From contig DATESZ010000031.1 in NCBI GenBank assembly GCA_035283845.1, positions 1-7,652 of the forward strand: a stretch of DNA of 7,652 bases, read 5' to 3'. Origin of the DNA: DATESZ01 sp035283845. Lineage in GTDB: Bacteria > Desulfobacterota > Syntrophia > Syntrophales > JACQWR01. The notes beneath the pieces are model-generated. The model searched no databases. It was given only the letters and a program-made list of their open reading frames with translations, and was not told where the DNA came from. The first letter of the stretch is position 1. Each line of letters opens with the position of its first letter. A program made the translations under genes and the position numbers. This document shows positions 6,241-7,652 of the stretch, one piece after another.

Positions 6241-6510
6241 ATGTTAGCAATAAAGACTTTTGAGATAAAAAACAAACTGGGGATGCATGCCCGTCCAGCC
6301 GCCAAATTAGTCGGCCTGTCCAGTGCATATAAATCAAACATAATTTTCGAGAGGGACGGTTTGGCGGTAGACGGGAAAAGTCTGCTTAGCATTTTAACTA
6401 TGGCCTGTCCCCAAGGGTGTATGATGACGATCAGGGCTGAGGGCAGTGATGCATGTGAGGCAGTCGAGGCGTTGGGTAAGCTGATAGAGGATAAATTTGG
6501 GGAAGATTGA
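6241..6510 (+). CDS. ptsH: Phosphocarrier protein HPr
   Basis: 89 residues, typical for HPr. It carries phosphate from Enzyme I to EIIA proteins in the cytosol. His16 in NKLGMHARPAAKLV is the phosphorylation site. Ser47 in VDGKSLLSIL stands 31 residues after it, the same spacing as His15/Ser46 in well-studied HPr, so regulation by an HPr kinase/phosphorylase is possible; no such kinase gene is in view. An in-frame ATG at 6229 would add four residues (MTSD). Neither start has a strong Shine-Dalgarno sequence; 6241 is chosen because the protein then begins MLAIKTFEIKN, as family members usually do. Its TGA overlaps the Enzyme I ATG by one base, a sign of translational coupling. Confidence 0.93.
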   Translation: MLAIKTFEIKNKLGMHARPAAKLVGLSSAYKSNIIFERDGLAVDGKSLLSILTMACPQGCMMTIRAEGSDACEAVEALGKLIEDKFGED

Positions 6511-7652
6511 TGAACGTTGATGATGTGAAAAGAACGATGGCGATTAAGGGCATTGGCGTATCCTCCGGCATCGTGATCGGGAAGGCCTATCTTTTCGACC
6601 GGTTCGATGCACAGGTGCCTCTTTATCATTTGAACAATAAAACCCTTGTCCAAAGGGAGGTAAAGCGGTTCAGAGCAGCCGTCAAAGAAACGGAGATACA
6701 GTTGCAGGAACTTAAAGATAAGCTCCATGACCTGGGAGATAAGGAGCCGCTGTATATTATTGATGTTCATATCCTGATCCTGAAGGATCGAAGATTTACT
6801 GACGTAACGGTTGAACATATTCGCGAAAAAGCTGTCAATGCAGAATGGGCGCTCAGGATTACAATCGATAGCTACCGGGAAATATTCGACAAGATGGAAG
6901 ACGATTATTTGCGGGGACGGATCAGCGACATCCAGTTCGTGGGACAGGGAATACTTAGAAATCTTGCGGGGAAAAAGCGGGAAACAAAAACGGATATCGG
7001 CGAAGGCATCATCCTTGTTGCCAAAGAACTTTCGCCGGCCGATACGGCTCAAACGAAGATCGATAAATTTCTCGGATTTGCCACCGACTTTGGAGGAAGA
7101 ACTTCCCACACGGCCATTGTCGCCCAGTCGCTGGGAATTCCTGCTGTTGTAGGTTTGGAGAAGATAACCAGAGAGGTAAAGACCAACGATGATATCATCG
7201 TTGATGGTTCTTCCGGCATGGTTATTGTTAACCCGGACCCGGAAATATTGAGAAGGTATGAGGTAAAAAGAAGGCATTATCAGGAACTGAAGGAAATTTC
7301 GTTGAGTTCCGCACGTATGCCTGCCATTACCAAAGACGATTTCCGGGTCGATATCGGAGGGAATATTGAGTTTGTAGAAGAAGTGCCCTCTGCATTAGAG
7401 CACGGGGCGGAAAACATAGGACTTTACCGAACGGAATTTATTTACATCAACAGAGACAAACTGCCCACAGAGGAGGAACATTTTTCCAACTACCGATCTA
7501 TTGTCGGTGTACCCGGTTTGGCATGGACGACAATAAGGACATTTGATTTAGGGGGTGAAAAATTCTTTTCTGATCCCAAACTCGGCCGGGAGATGAATCC
7601 CCAGATGGGGCTTCGGGCCATACGCTTTTGCCTGAAAGAGATCGAATTGTTT
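6510..7652 (+). CDS. ptsI: PTS Enzyme I, phosphoenolpyruvate-protein phosphotransferase (C-terminus cut)
   Basis: The frame is open from ATG 6510 to the right edge, giving 381 of roughly 580-590 expected residues. Enzyme I takes phosphate from PEP onto a histidine and passes it to HPr. The N-terminal part begins with IKGIGVSSGIVIGKAY (12-27), typical of the family, followed by the helical HPr-binding region (about 45-150). The active-site His200 lies in GGRTSHTAI. The start of the PEP-binding barrel is visible, with GLYRTEF (304-310), RTFDLGGEK (343-351) and NPQMGLRAIR (363-372); Arg307 and Arg343 correspond to PEP-contacting arginines. The start overlaps the ptsH stop as TGATG. No broken frame is seen. 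The PEP-binding and dimerisation remainder, including the late catalytic Cys, lies outside the window. Confidence 0.95.
   Translation, partial: MNVDDVKRTMAIKGIGVSSGIVIGKAYLFDRFDAQVPLYHLNNKTLVQREVKRFRAAVKETEIQLQELKDKLHDLGDKEPLYIIDVHILILKDRRFTDVTVEHIREKAVNAEWALRITIDSYREIFDKMEDDYLRGRISDIQFVGQGILRNLAGKKRETKTDIGEGIILVAKELSPADTAQTKIDKFLGFATDFGGRTSHTAIVAQSLGIPAVVGLEKITREVKTNDDIIVDGSSGMVIVNPDPEILRRYEVKRRHYQELKEISLSSARMPAITKDDFRVDIGGNIEFVEEVPSALEHGAENIGLYRTEFIYINRDKLPTEEEHFSNYRSIVGVPGLAWTTIRTFDLGGEKFFSDPKLGREMNPQMGLRAIRFCLKEIELF

Noticed and set aside
6222..7277. 351-codon open frame antisense to HPr and Enzyme I
   Set aside because: It is covered by two clear genes with conserved active-site motifs on the plus strand; its translation shows no recognisable domain. 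It is a shadow frame.

Overview
The window holds two oppositely oriented gene blocks of a bacterium. GC content looks moderate (about half). A mannose-family PTS EIID next to HPr and Enzyme I, a complete leuA, and a pair of flavoenzymes beside GC-rich intergenic hairpins would fit an anaerobic deltaproteobacterium (Desulfobacterota, perhaps a Syntrophales-like lineage). That placement is an inference from gene content and was not tested.

Left block, minus strand (1-3539). A 657-residue Old Yellow Enzyme/2,4-dienoyl-CoA reductase-type flavoprotein is read first. It is followed after a 158-bp gap by a vanillyl-alcohol-oxidase-like FAD oxidoreductase that runs off the left edge (469 residues visible). 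The gap holds a C/G-rich hairpin repeat and a possible small three-helix structure. The two proteins look like a catabolic or redox pair of unknown substrate. The reductase keeps the catalytic Tyr and His of the FadH family, but one of the four expected [4Fe-4S] cysteines is an aspartate.

Centre (3540-3848). This divergent control region has a sigma70-like promoter on each strand, both carrying CCTTGACA at the -35 position. A perfect 12-bp palindrome, GCGAACGTTCGC, sits on the predicted start of the minus-strand promoter and looks like a repressor operator. On the plus side, a 9-bp hairpin followed by eight T residues lies just before the leuA ribosome binding site and looks like a transcription attenuator.

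Right block, plus strand (3849-7652). The order is leuA (2-isopropylmalate synthase), a PTS EIID membrane subunit starting at the base after the leuA stop, ptsH (HPr), and ptsI (Enzyme I, 381 residues visible, cut by the right edge). The genes are nearly gapless and probably one operon. PEP phosphate would pass from Enzyme I His200 to HPr His16. No EIIA, EIIB or EIIC is visible, so the EIID partners must be encoded elsewhere. Joining leucine synthesis to PTS genes hints at co-expression of branched-chain amino acid synthesis and a carbon-sensing phosphorelay.

No tRNA, rRNA, CRISPR array, transposase or phage gene was seen. The strongest leads are the Asp-for-Cys change in the reductase, the operator over the minus-strand start site, the leuA attenuator, and the gapless same-frame leuA-EIID junction.
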